From Actinomycetota bacterium (GTDB lineage Bacteria; Actinomycetota; Acidimicrobiia; Acidimicrobiales; RAAP-2), in assembly GCA_009701115.1 (NCBI GenBank), contig WLKR01000011.1, positions 1 to 15,211 of the forward strand: a DNA stretch of 15,211 bases, given 5' to 3'. Below, one piece after another: positions 1 through 6,902 of this stretch. The position numbers were made by a program, and so were the translations under genes. The first letter of the stretch is position 1. Each line of letters starts with the position of its first letter. A model generated the notes under the pieces. It was not told the origin of the DNA. It searched no databases and saw nothing but the letters and a program-made list of their open reading frames with translations.

Positions 1-1304
1 GGGCAGCCCCAGAAACGCTGGCGAGAAACGAGCCAGTCGCGAAGTCGGAAGTTGACCTTCGATTCGCCGGCTGCATTCTTGACGACGAACTCAATAGCGG
101 CCTTTTTGGCGGCATCCACGTCAAGGCCATCGAGGAAGCCCGAGTTGATCTTCACGCCGGCACCGGCGTAGGCGCCACCCGCAAAGTCTTCCGGAGGCGC
201 CACGGTGCGCACGACGGGTAGCCCGTGAACCTGGGCGAACGCGAAGTCACGCTCATCTTCGGCCGGCACGGCCATGATGGCACCCGTGCCGTAGGTTCCA
301 AGGACGTAGTCCGCAACGTAGACCGGCACCTTGTCACCAGTAAAGGGGTTGATGACGTAACTGCCGGTGAAGGCGCCACGCTTATCGAGGCCCGCGCCAC
401 TATCGGAGGAAGCCGTGCGCTCAAGTTCGCTGGCGCCACGGGCCCGCTCAACTAGTTCGCTCACGGCGGAGGCCTGCTCGGGAGTCGTGAGAAGCGAGAG
501 AAGTTCGTGCTCGGGAGCGACTACGGCGTAGGTCACACCGAAGCCGGTGTCGGGACGGGTCGTAAAGACGCGCAACGCCACACCGGGTTGCCCTTCGACG
601 CTGAGCGCGAACTCGGCTCCTTCACTGCGGCCAATCCAGTTGCGCTGCATTGTCTTCACGCGCTCGGGCCATTCCAGGCCGTCGACTTCGTTCAACAGTT
701 CATCGGCGTAGTCGGTGATCTTAAAGAACCACTGCTCGAGATTCTTTCGTTCGACTAGGTCACCGGATCGATCACAAGTTCCGTCACCGTTCACCTGTTC
801 GTTGGCGAGCACGGTGGCGCAACCGGGACACCAGTTCACAGGAGCGTTGGCTCGATAGGCCAGGCCGGCTTCGAAGAACTTTAAAAAGATGAGTTGCGAG
901 TTCTTGATGTACTCGGGGTCGTGCGAGTGCACTTCGCGGCGCCAGTCGTAGACGGCACCGAGCTTTTGCACCGAACTCTTGAGTTCTTCAATCCGCTGGT
1001 CCGTGAAGATCCGAGGGTGGCTGCCAGCCTTGATGGCGGCGTTTTCGGCCGGTAGGCCGAAGGAGTCAAAACCGAAGGGAGAAAGTACTGCTTTGCCCAG
1101 CATCGTTTGGTAACGGACGACGAGGTCGCCAAAGGTGTAGTTACGGACGTGACCCTGGTGGGCCGCCCCCGAGGGGTACGGGTACATGCAGAGGGCGTAG
1201 AAGCGTTCGCGGGGATCATCATTATCGACCTCGTACAGGCCTGATTCACGCCAGCGCTGCTGCCACTTACTTTCCAACTCCACAACATCAAAAGGGCGTG
1301 CCAT
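1..1304 (-). CDS. leuS: Leucyl-tRNA synthetase, N-terminal part (3' end outside window)
   Basis: Class I aminoacyl-tRNA synthetase that charges tRNA-Leu with leucine in the cytoplasm. The reading frame is open from an ATG whose first base is 1304 to the left edge: 434 codons, roughly half of a normal LeuS. Visible landmarks are the HIGH-type motif HQGH (residues 49-52) inside PYPSGAAHQGHVRNYTFGD, the WCPGC metal-knuckle region, the CP1 editing domain with TTRPDT, the editing motif GTGAIMAVPAEDERDF, and SRQRFWGCP at the cut end. KMSKS and the anticodon-binding domain lie outside. In the editing motif the usual His before the first Asp is Glu, but the Asp of ERD is kept. There is no Shine-Dalgarno sequence; a TAGAAT hexamer ends 6 nt before the ATG, so the mRNA is probably leaderless. 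It is divergent from tRNA-Ala. The family assignment is very secure. Confidence 0.97.
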   Translation of the reverse strand, partial: MARPFDVVELESKWQQRWRESGLYEVDNDDPRERFYALCMYPYPSGAAHQGHVRNYTFGDLVVRYQTMLGKAVLSPFGFDSFGLPAENAAIKAGSHPRIFTDQRIEELKSSVQKLGAVYDWRREVHSHDPEYIKNSQLIFLKFFEAGLAYRANAPVNWCPGCATVLANEQVNGDGTCDRSGDLVERKNLEQWFFKITDYADELLNEVDGLEWPERVKTMQRNWIGRSEGAEFALSVEGQPGVALRVFTTRPDTGFGVTYAVVAPEHELLSLLTTPEQASAVSELVERARGASELERTASSDSGAGLDKRGAFTGSYVINPFTGDKVPVYVADYVLGTYGTGAIMAVPAEDERDFAFAQVHGLPVVRTVAPPEDFAGGAYAGAGVKINSGFLDGLDVDAAKKAAIEFVVKNAAGESKVNFRLRDWLVSRQRFWGC

Positions 1305-1310
1305 AGACCA

Positions 1311-1316
1311 ATTCTA
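1311..1316 (-). promoter_or_regulatory. -10 hexamer of leuS (leaderless start)
   Basis: On the minus strand TAGAAT is followed by exactly 6 nt and then the leuS ATG. This fits the TANNNT -10 consensus of actinobacterial housekeeping sigma factor, and transcription would start at or next to the A of the start codon. No convincing -35 box is seen. Confidence 0.5.
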
Positions 1317-1401
1317 CGAAGTATCTCAGCTCGCTTTACCCACTAGGACCAAGGGCGCCGGGAAAGCCCCTTCTGCGTTCCTGCTAATCTCTATTTCTCC
1401 T

Positions 1402-1477
1402 GGGGGTATAGCTCAGCTGGTAGAGCACTTGCATGGCATGCAAGGGGTCAGGGGTTCGAATCCCCTTACCTCCACCA
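1402..1477 (+). tRNA. tRNA-Ala (anticodon GGC), CCA encoded
   Basis: A full cloverleaf can be folded by eye: a 7-bp acceptor stem (GGGGGTA with TACCTCC) that includes the G3:U70 wobble, the alanine identity element; D-stem GCTC/GAGC; anticodon stem CTTGC/GCAAG with loop ATGGCAT, giving anticodon GGC; T-arm AGGGG-TTCGAAT-CCCCT; discriminator A followed by an encoded CCA. It reads GCC/GCU alanine codons. It is a single tRNA, divergent from leuS and 50 bp upstream of the SGNH gene. A TAATCT about 11 nt upstream (1385-1390) is a possible -10 box. Confidence 0.98.
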
Positions 1478-1487
1478 AATGGACCGC

Positions 1488-1502
1488 GCGGGAATTTCCC
1501 GC
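1488..1502 (+). terminator. Possible weak hairpin after tRNA-Ala
   Basis: A perfect inverted repeat, GCGGG-AATTT-CCCGC, lies 10 nt after the tRNA CCA end. It has a 5-bp GC stem and no T-run behind it, so it is at best a weak or factor-assisted terminator or an end-processing signal. It could also lie in the leader of the following gene. Confidence 0.3.
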
Positions 1503-1527
1503 TCGGTGTTGGTATTGGGAATCAGAT

Positions 1528-2502
1528 ATGTCACTTGTTTCACGAATTCTCAGTAGCACACCGTCGCGAGTTGCCGTAGCCTCGCTTACCGCACTCACAC
1601 TCAGCGCGGCTGCTGGAACGGCCGCATTTGCCGACGCGCCAATCCCACCTCCCTCGCCGGCCGATTTGAACGCTCAAATCAAACTGGCGACCACCAAAGC
1701 CACCACGGCAACTCTTGGACCGCAAATTCTGACGGCCGCGAAATCTTCGTACGAACAGGGTCCTTGCGTCCAAAATATCTCGAGCCCCGGAAACCGCTTT
1801 ACGCAATGTGATTTTGGCTCGGTCAGCGCAGCCAAAACGGTCGTCCTCTTGGGTGACTCGCAGGCATCGATGTGGCTACCGGCATTCGACGCGGCCGGAA
1901 AAGCGCATGGATTTCACGTCATTCTGCTCGCCAGACTGGGTTGCAATTCCAATCCACTAGTGACGTTGTCGTTTACCGGAGCGGTTGATCCCCAGTGTGC
2001 CGTGTTTCGTGCGGCCAGCCTCAATCTCATCAAGACGTTGCACTCCCCCATCGTGATGTTCGCTCAAATCCATCGATTTCCACTTTTTGCGAAACAAAAG
2101 CCCGTTCCCAACACGACGTGGACCTCAAGCATGGTGAGTCTCTTTTCTTCACTCAAGGGTGCCGGCGCCAAGTCCATCGCGTTCTTGGAGCCCGCTCCAG
2201 TTGATCCGGTCGACGCCGCAACGTGTCTCAGCCAACATTTGTCCTCCTCGCAAAAATGCACGTTCTCTGCTTCAGTGGGATTTGTTAATGACGCCCGTGC
2301 GGCCGATGAGAAAGCGGCGACTTCGAGCCGCGTGCCAATCATCAACACACTCAGCCTGTTTTGCACTTCGAGCGTTACCGCCCCGACTACTAAGTGCCCC
2401 GCGCAGGTCAATGGCCAGTTGGTCTACGCCGACCGATGGCATATGTCGGCTCAATATGCCGCCTATTCGTGGCGAGCACTCGCCGCACTCGCCAAGCTGT
2501 AG
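1528..2502 (+). CDS. Secreted SGNH-domain protein (acyltransferase-associated SGNH type)
   Basis: 324 residues. A signal peptide is clear: an Arg-containing start, a hydrophobic Ala/Leu core at about residues 14-34, and a likely signal-peptidase site AFA|DA near residue 35. The mature part begins with a Pro-rich linker, then an SGNH fold: strand-turn TVVLLGDSQASMW, with the nucleophile Ser111 in GDS, and the C-terminal DRWH block with Asp302 and His305. This resembles the stand-alone or C-terminal SGNH domain found with acyltransferase-3 (OafA/PatB-like) proteins, which transfer or remove O-acyl groups on cell-envelope glycans; the substrate is unknown. Eight cysteines (80, 94, 139, 157, 233, 244, 279, 290) suit disulfides in an exported protein. 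The frame stays open back into the tRNA, but ATG 1528 is the first start outside it and is followed at once by the signal peptide. Confidence 0.8.
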   Translation: MSLVSRILSSTPSRVAVASLTALTLSAAAGTAAFADAPIPPPSPADLNAQIKLATTKATTATLGPQILTAAKSSYEQGPCVQNISSPGNRFTQCDFGSVSAAKTVVLLGDSQASMWLPAFDAAGKAHGFHVILLARLGCNSNPLVTLSFTGAVDPQCAVFRAASLNLIKTLHSPIVMFAQIHRFPLFAKQKPVPNTTWTSSMVSLFSSLKGAGAKSIAFLEPAPVDPVDAATCLSQHLSSSQKCTFSASVGFVNDARAADEKAATSSRVPIINTLSLFCTSSVTAPTTKCPAQVNGQLVYADRWHMSAQYAAYSWRALAALAKL

Positions 2503-2633
2503 TACTACGTCCACGGCGATCCAAGCGTCTCGTTCATAATCGGCTTTGAGTCTCGTGCGGACCTCAAGTATGCGCGATATCGATACTGCGCTCACGCCGC
2601 ACTGGGGAGTCAACTCGCTGGTGACGGTTCCAA

Positions 2634-3086
2634 TTACCCGTTGGAGCCACCGAGCAGAAACTCCACCACCGCTCGCGCACGTAGAGACGGTGGATCTTCC
2701 GGAAAATATTCTTCGTAAAGACTGAATGCGGCCTGGACGGTGTTTATTTCGCATAGCTGGAGGAGCGCAATGTCCGGTTCATCGCGGCGCCCTCGACTTG
2801 CACGAATCTTCATTGCGAGCATCGTCCGATTGTCTGCCGCCAGAACTTCCAGGCTCCCGAACAGAAACAGAGGGCGCCAATCTGGCGACTTAAACACTGG
2901 GATGAACCCAGTTGCAGCGGCATTGAGCCAGTCGGCCGGCAATCCACGTCGATTGGCGACATCACGAGCAATCGCAGTGACGATATCTCGCGGATAGAAA
3001 TCACCATCCACGTCATCAGTCGCATCTCGTGAGTTGTGAGCCAAAACCATCAATGCTCCCCCTACGACGTAGAGGCGCGCCGGCAT
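2634..3086 (-). CDS. DUF6036-type nucleotidyltransferase fold protein, N-terminally short
   Basis: 150 residues. The sequence opens directly on the first core strand, LYVVGGALMVLAH, which carries the Gly-Gly of the nucleotidyltransferase fold, followed by the metal-binding acidic motif TDDVDGDF (Asp25 and Asp27), a helix ending in LPADWLN, an LAMKIRASRGRRDEPDIALL block, and the C-terminal EEYFPEDPPSLRARAVVEFLLGG helix. This order is typical of DUF6036 proteins, a group of MNT-like nucleotidyltransferases whose roles are mostly unknown; some relatives belong to toxin-antitoxin or phage-defence pairs. Members usually carry about 20 residues before LYVVGG; here an in-frame TAA lies 10 codons upstream of the ATG and no other start fits, so the protein is truncated or decaying. 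There is no Shine-Dalgarno sequence and no partner gene beside it. It is convergent with the SGNH gene. Confidence 0.65.
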   Translation of the reverse strand: MPARLYVVGGALMVLAHNSRDATDDVDGDFYPRDIVTAIARDVANRRGLPADWLNAAATGFIPVFKSPDWRPLFLFGSLEVLAADNRTMLAMKIRASRGRRDEPDIALLQLCEINTVQAAFSLYEEYFPEDPPSLRARAVVEFLLGGSNG

Positions 3087-3162
3087 GGTATTGAGCGTGC
3101 CGTGACCTAGGATTTAAGCGTGGCTCCGTTTCCGGGTCACCCCTTTGGAGATCCTCAAAGCC

Positions 3163-3215
3163 CCACTGTTATCAGTGGCGTGGCCTGTAGATGCCCTGAG
3201 GACCTCAATCAGGAG
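3163..3215 (+). promoter_or_regulatory. Hairpins in the helicase leader, second one covering the RBS
   Basis: Two inverted repeats lie in the leader of the DEAD-box gene: CCACTG-TTAT-CAGTGG (3163-3178) and CCTGA...TCAGG (3195-3213), the latter containing a nested TGAGG-A-CCTCA. The Shine-Dalgarno AGGAG (3211-3215, 10 nt before ATG 3226) forms part of the second hairpin. This could tune translation, for example with temperature, but that is inference. Confidence 0.3.
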
Positions 3216-3225
3216 TGCACTCTTC

Positions 3226-4680
3226 ATGTCATCTAACGCCCACGAAAACCCTTCCGCGTCGCCTTCGAACGACTCGGTAACCCCAACCTTCGCCGAACTC
3301 GGCGTGCCCCAGGCGCTCTGCGCAATGTTGACCGAGCAAGGCATTACGGCTCCCTTCCCGATCCAGGCGGCCACCCTCATCGACTCGATGAGTGGTCGCG
3401 ATGTACTCGGTCGCGGTCGTACCGGTTCCGGCAAGACGCTCGCCTTTGCGCTTCCCGTCCTCGCGCGACTGGCTTCGTCTTCAACACAGCGTCAGCCGAA
3501 AGCTCCTCGGGCGTTGATCTTGGCGCCGACGCGCGAGCTCGCGTTGCAGATTGAGGCCACCTTCGCCCCTCTGGCCAAGGCGCTGAATTTGAGAACGATG
3601 TCAATCTTCGGTGGGGTCAACCAGGGGCCCCAGGTCACTCGACTCCGTGACGGTGTCGACGTCGTGATTGCCTGTCCCGGTCGCTTGGAAGACCTCCTCA
3701 ACCAACGGGCCCTCACGCTCTCCTTGGTGGAGATCACCGTGCTGGACGAAGCCGACCACATGGCCGAACTGGGTTTCTTGCCCCCAGTCACAAGACTCAT
3801 GAGTCAAACCCCTAAGACCGGGCAGCGCATGCTCTTCTCGGCCACCCTCGATGGCGGGGTAAAGAACATTGTTGATCGGTTCTTGACGAATCCCGTGACC
3901 CACAGTGTCGATTCCGAACAGTCCCCTGTTTCGACCATGGAGCACTACGTCCTACACGTTCGTGCCGACGACCGATTCGATGTTCTGGTGGATCTGGCGT
4001 CAGCCCCGGGCAAGGTCATCATCTTCACGAGGATGAAGCACCGGGCCAAGCAGCTGGCCAAGAAGTTGAATGAGGCCGGTGTTCCGGCCGTGGAGATGCA
4101 GGGCAATCTTTCCCAGCCCGCCCGAGTGAAGAACTTGGCCGCTTTTGCCGAGGGACGAGCGGTCGCCATGGTGGCCACCGATATCGCCGCGCGAGGAATC
4201 CACATTGACGACGTTCGTCTAGTCATTCACGCCGACCCACCCCTAGAGCACAAGGCCTACCTCCACCGCTCGGGTCGAACTGCCCGGGCCGGAGCCGAAG
4301 GCACGGTTGTGACTCTCGCCGCGGACTCTGAACGCAAGGAAGTGGCATCTCTCACCCGAGCTGCGGGCATCTCTCCTCGGGTCTCCTCTGCACGTGTTGG
4401 TGATCCCATCCTCCAAGAAATTGCACCAGGTGCACGCACACTCTGCACCCCGGAGGAAATCGCTGAACGCTTTCCCGTCGCCGCTCCGCAAGTTGGTAGC
4501 GGCACGAGGACCAAGCCACGCAGCGACGGCAGCGGCGGCGGCAAGGCCAAAGCTTCTGGAAAGCGGCCACGCCCGAAGAACGGTCAGCGTTCCGCAGGAT
4601 CGGGTCGCGGTGATAGCACCAGCGCTGGGCCGGGAGCAAGCGCATCGGGTCAGCGACGGGCACCGAGACGTCCTCGCTAA
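3226..4680 (+). CDS. DEAD-box ATP-dependent RNA helicase
   Basis: 484 residues. It unwinds RNA duplexes with ATP, typically in ribosome assembly, RNA decay or cold adaptation. All family motifs are in order: Q motif (TFAELGV to FPIQ, Gln47), motif I GRTGSGKT (64-71), Ia PTRELA (101-106), GG (129-130), PGR (151-153), II DEAD (174-177), III SAT (205-207), V ATDIAARGIHI (318-328) and VI HRSGRTARAG (347-356). From about residue 424 there is a low-complexity Gly/Ser/Lys/Arg tail, expected to be disordered and RNA-binding, as in RhlE-, CshA- or DeaD-like proteins; which subgroup cannot be told here. The frame extends upstream to 3145, but ATG 3226 has AGGAG 10 nt before it and gives the normal short N-terminus. 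It is monocistronic by layout, divergent from the DUF6036 gene. Confidence 0.95.
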   Translation: MSSNAHENPSASPSNDSVTPTFAELGVPQALCAMLTEQGITAPFPIQAATLIDSMSGRDVLGRGRTGSGKTLAFALPVLARLASSSTQRQPKAPRALILAPTRELALQIEATFAPLAKALNLRTMSIFGGVNQGPQVTRLRDGVDVVIACPGRLEDLLNQRALTLSLVEITVLDEADHMAELGFLPPVTRLMSQTPKTGQRMLFSATLDGGVKNIVDRFLTNPVTHSVDSEQSPVSTMEHYVLHVRADDRFDVLVDLASAPGKVIIFTRMKHRAKQLAKKLNEAGVPAVEMQGNLSQPARVKNLAAFAEGRAVAMVATDIAARGIHIDDVRLVIHADPPLEHKAYLHRSGRTARAGAEGTVVTLAADSERKEVASLTRAAGISPRVSSARVGDPILQEIAPGARTLCTPEEIAERFPVAAPQVGSGTRTKPRSDGSGGGKAKASGKRPRPKNGQRSAGSGRGDSTSAGPGASASGQRRAPRRPR

Positions 4681-4700
4681 AGCGGCCAGGCGACTGTGGG

Positions 4701-4729
4701 TAGCCAAGTAGCCAAACTTTTGGCATGCT
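4701..4729 (+). promoter_or_regulatory. Operator-like repeat and -10 of the MazE-like gene
   Basis: TAGCCAA occurs twice in tandem (4701-4707 and 4709-4715), and the second copy forms a perfect inverted repeat GCCAAA-CT-TTTGGC (4711-4724). It runs into a CATGCT hexamer (4724-4729) that ends 6 nt before the ATG at 4736, the same spacing as the other leaderless starts here. Short repeats overlapping the promoter are the usual binding sites of ribbon-helix-helix antitoxins, so autoregulation is likely (inference). Confidence 0.5.
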
Positions 4730-4735
4730 CAAAGT

Positions 4736-4945
4736 ATGGAAATCAGCATGAGTCTGCCAGATGACGCTGTGGCCTTCCTCGATGCCTATGTCGAAGAGAA
4801 GGGGCTCGCCTCTCGATCTGCAGCGCTCCAAAAAGCATTACGCCTACTTAGGGCGAGCGGTCTTGGTGCGTCCTACGAAGCGGCTTGGTCGGAATGGGGC
4901 GAAGAAAATGAGCGTCTCTGGGATTCGTCAACATGGTGCCAGTGA
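4736..4945 (+). CDS. MazE-like ribbon-helix-helix antitoxin
   Basis: 69 residues. The N-terminal strand MEISMSLPDD and the two helices AVAFLDAYVEEKG and SRSAALQKALRLLRA form a ribbon-helix-helix DNA-binding domain. The acidic, Trp-rich tail (SYEAAWSEWGEENERLWDSS) is the part that in this family wraps around the toxin. The pattern, including LDAYV, G-L-x-SRSA-x-LQ and AW-x-EW, closely follows MazE9 of Mycobacterium tuberculosis as I recall it. Its normal job is to bind and neutralise a MazF mRNA interferase encoded immediately downstream, and to repress the operon. No intact toxin follows: the next frame gives only 25 codons and then the convergent aldo/keto reductase begins. It is therefore an orphan antitoxin, perhaps a remnant or acting in trans. 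The first ATG is used because it starts the DNA-binding strand. Confidence 0.8.
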   Translation: MEISMSLPDDAVAFLDAYVEEKGLASRSAALQKALRLLRASGLGASYEAAWSEWGEENERLWDSSTWCQ

Positions 4946-5010
4946 AGTCAAACAGCACTCTGATTGCATCAGCCTTAATGTGCGCACTCTCAGCGAGACT
5001 AAAAAACTAA
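4933..5010 (+). pseudogene. Possible relic of a MazF toxin gene
   Basis: An ATG at 4933 overlaps the last codons of the antitoxin in another frame, as mazF starts commonly do. It opens a 25-codon frame containing NSTLIASALMCALSARLK. By eye this resembles the central MazF segment of the type FN-x-SRI-x-TVVV-x-x-L(S/T)-x-NLR, but the preceding 30 or so residues (the RRGEIWW-like start and the RP-VV strand) and everything after are missing. The frame ends at TAA 5008-5010, overlapping the end of the aldo/keto reductase on the other strand. The match is short and could be chance. Confidence 0.3.
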
Positions 5011-5910
5011 CTGGCGAACCTCATCTGCCTCGTCGAATGTGAGGTCCCATAGTCCAGCGGCGGCGTTAGCCCTGATCTGCTCGGGGCTCGTAGCGCCGGC
5101 AATCACAGAGGCCACCTCTGGGGTCGCGAGCAGCCACGCAAAGGCCAAGTCCAGCAAAGTGTGGTCACGCTCTTGAGCCCAAGTTTCGAGGCGCTCGAGA
5201 ATATCGAAGTTTGCATCGGTCAAAACCCGCTCGGCCATGGCCCACTTCTCTACGCGTGTACCTGCGGGCACGGCCGCGCCACGGCGATACTTGCCGGTCA
5301 AAAGTCCACTGGCCAGTGGAAAGAATGGAAGATAGGCGAGGCCAAGCTCAGCACAGGTCGGCAGTACTTCGGCCTCATCGGCCCGCTCCAGCAAGCTGTA
5401 CTGATTCTGAACGCTCACGAAACGAACCCCGTCACCAGCGGCTACTTCGGCTTCGCGCAGCTGAGCGGCCGAGAAGTTCGAACAACCAATCTCAATGATC
5501 TTTCCTTCATTGACGAGTTCGTTCAGGACGCCCAATGTTTCGGCAATAGGCACCGTCTCGTCAGGGCGGTGCAGTTGGTAGAGATCGATACGGTCTGTTC
5601 CGAGTTGGCGAAGACTCCTCTCGACGGCTTGGCGTACGTATGCGGCGGAGGCACCACCGGGGATCTCCTCGTTGACGCGACTGCCGAACTTGGTGGCCAA
5701 GATGATGTCGTCACGGCGACTGCCGAGGGCGCTCTTGCAACGCTCTTCGCTCGTCAGATAGGAGTCGGCAGTGTCAAAAAAGTTGATACCGGCCTCGAGC
5801 GCGGCATCCACCACTGGCAAGACGGCGTCTTCGGCCATAGTGAAACCAAAGTTGTTGGTTCCGAGTCCAATAACCGAGACGGAGAGTGAGCCGATTTTGC
5901 GCTGGCGCAT
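4999..5910 (-). CDS. Aldo/keto reductase
   Basis: 303 residues, the usual length for this family. It is an NADPH-dependent cytoplasmic oxidoreductase of carbonyl compounds with a TIM-barrel fold; the substrate cannot be read from the sequence. The catalytic tetrad is complete: Asp46 and Tyr51 in FFDTADSY, Lys74 in LATKFGS, and His114 in LYQLHRPD. Other family marks are IGLGTNNFG near the N-terminus, EIGCSNFSAAQL, the phosphate-binding part around PFFPLASGLLTGKY, and VIAGATSPEQIRANAAA near the C-terminus. The ATG has AAGGA 7 nt upstream. It lies 64 bp downstream of the SCO6745-family gene on the same strand, so co-transcription is likely. Its 3' end overlaps the possible mazF relic by 12 bp. 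Confidence 0.92.
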   Translation of the reverse strand: MRQRKIGSLSVSVIGLGTNNFGFTMAEDAVLPVVDAALEAGINFFDTADSYLTSEERCKSALGSRRDDIILATKFGSRVNEEIPGGASAAYVRQAVERSLRQLGTDRIDLYQLHRPDETVPIAETLGVLNELVNEGKIIEIGCSNFSAAQLREAEVAAGDGVRFVSVQNQYSLLERADEAEVLPTCAELGLAYLPFFPLASGLLTGKYRRGAAVPAGTRVEKWAMAERVLTDANFDILERLETWAQERDHTLLDLAFAWLLATPEVASVIAGATSPEQIRANAAAGLWDLTFDEADEVRQLVF

Positions 5911-5974
5911 GATGAATTCCTTAACTAGTTGCTCGCAAGGTTAACGGTAGGCCCGCGATCTCCGAAGGTCGTGC

Positions 5975-6838
5975 TCATTCCTCGAAGAGTGAGGTAGCCA
6001 GCGACAGCATGCCACCATCCACAATGGCTCGGCTTAGTGGTCGAGTGAGTTCGCGCAACTCATTACAGCCGTCGTCACCCAGCGCACGATACGGCGCGAG
6101 CGACAGTTGATCTGTGCGGTCCTCGACGTGTTGGCGCAGCGCCTGACCTTGGGTGGTCAACAAGGGTGCATCCTGCGTTTCGAGTACTCCGCGTTCCCGC
6201 AAGCGATCGCACGCTTCGTTCCACTGCTCGAGCGACCAGGCGCGCGAACTCAGCAAAACACCGGAGGGCCAGACACCAACGGCCTCGTGCGTCACGAGTG
6301 CTTCCAGGGGATCGAGCTCGGCTTCTATGAGGGCGACAATGTGGCCGTCACCGCGAAACTCGCGCAGCAGGGTCTGCGCGTGCCAGAGAACCAAGTGGTC
6401 ATCCTCGGGCCACTCGAGATGGGCGTGCGCCGCAAAGAGCGGACGACCCTCGAGGTGTTCCATCGCACCTTCGGCCGCTTGACGGGCGAGTTGGGACGCT
6501 CGGCGTAGTGAGGGGGTACCGATGGCCTCGCCAAGTCCTCGGCGCAAAGCCCGGTCGGCGGCACGAAAGCGGGCCGCCACGATTGCATCGGGTGTTGCAA
6601 TGTCCCAGGCGGATGGAATGACTCGCCGCACTAGCTCGGGATTGAAGTTAAAGAAGGTCGCCACGACTAACTCCGCGGAGGCCGCACCCAGTGGGGCCCC
6701 GCGGGATGCGAAATAGCCCATGCGGGGAGCGGTCAGGCCGAGCGCGTCGTACTCCTCTTTCGCTTCTTCAACGAAGTAAATCATGGCGTGGATTGGTTCG
6801 GCGGTGCGCCAAGTCTTATGCGCGAGAGTGGTGTCCAT
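5975..6838 (-). CDS. SCO6745 family protein (function unknown)
   Basis: 287 residues, cytoplasmic by appearance. The stretches YFASRGAPLGAASAELVVATFFNFNPELVRR and ALVTHEAVGVWPSG match what I recognise as the actinobacterial SCO6745 family, named after a Streptomyces coelicolor protein of unknown role. The C-terminal part (about residues 205-260), with AWSLEQWNEACDRLRERGVL, LTTQGQALRQHVEDRTD and a later ALGDDG, looks like a winged-helix region of the kind seen in MarR-type proteins, so nucleic-acid binding is possible but unproven. The ATG has no Shine-Dalgarno sequence; TAGTAT ends 6 nt before it. It appears to be the first gene of a two-gene unit with the aldo/keto reductase. Confidence 0.75.
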   Translation of the reverse strand: MDTTLAHKTWRTAEPIHAMIYFVEEAKEEYDALGLTAPRMGYFASRGAPLGAASAELVVATFFNFNPELVRRVIPSAWDIATPDAIVAARFRAADRALRRGLGEAIGTPSLRRASQLARQAAEGAMEHLEGRPLFAAHAHLEWPEDDHLVLWHAQTLLREFRGDGHIVALIEAELDPLEALVTHEAVGVWPSGVLLSSRAWSLEQWNEACDRLRERGVLETQDAPLLTTQGQALRQHVEDRTDQLSLAPYRALGDDGCNELRELTRPLSRAIVDGGMLSLATSLFEE

Positions 6839-6844
6839 TCGCCA

Positions 6845-6850
6845 ATACTA
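6845..6850 (-). promoter_or_regulatory. -10 hexamer of the SCO6745-family gene (leaderless start)
   Basis: On the minus strand TAGTAT, then 6 nt (TGGCGA), then ATG. The arrangement, and even the TTGG after TAGxA, parallels that of leuS. A transcript starting about 7 nt after this box would begin at the start codon. Confidence 0.5.
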
Positions 6851-6902
6851 AAGACGCCAGGAGCCCAACTGAATGATGACTCCGAGATGACGATTCCGGT
6901 GA

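Noticed and set aside
256..285. His to Glu change in the LeuS editing motif (AVPAEDERD)
   Set aside because: The functionally important Asp is kept and all other motifs are intact; likely tolerated lineage variation.
881..1291. 136-codon frame on the minus strand inside leuS
   Set aside because: It is an alternative frame of leuS, whose own frame is open throughout and full of conserved motifs.
1429..1527. Extension of the SGNH reading frame upstream into the tRNA-Ala gene
   Set aside because: The extra codons are tRNA sequence; ATG 1528 is followed immediately by a clear signal peptide.
2503..2633. Convergent gap between the SGNH and DUF6036 genes
   Set aside because: Searched for a terminator or small gene; only short chance palindromes such as GATATC and ATCGAT were seen.
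2272..2754. 160-codon minus frame overlapping the SGNH gene and the end of the DUF6036 gene
   Set aside because: No recognisable motif, low-complexity composition, and it overlaps two better supported genes.
3114..3225. Possible frameshifted N-terminus of the DUF6036 protein (MKSALLIEVLRA in another minus frame)
   Set aside because: Only about 12 residues look helix-like, the rest does not match, and the segment overlaps the helicase leader and start codon.
5008..5042. Continuation of the mazF relic after a frameshift in the A-run (codons reading LTGEPHLPRR)
   Set aside because: This segment is the antisense of the conserved C-terminus of the aldo/keto reductase, so the resemblance to a MazF LPRR stretch is probably chance.
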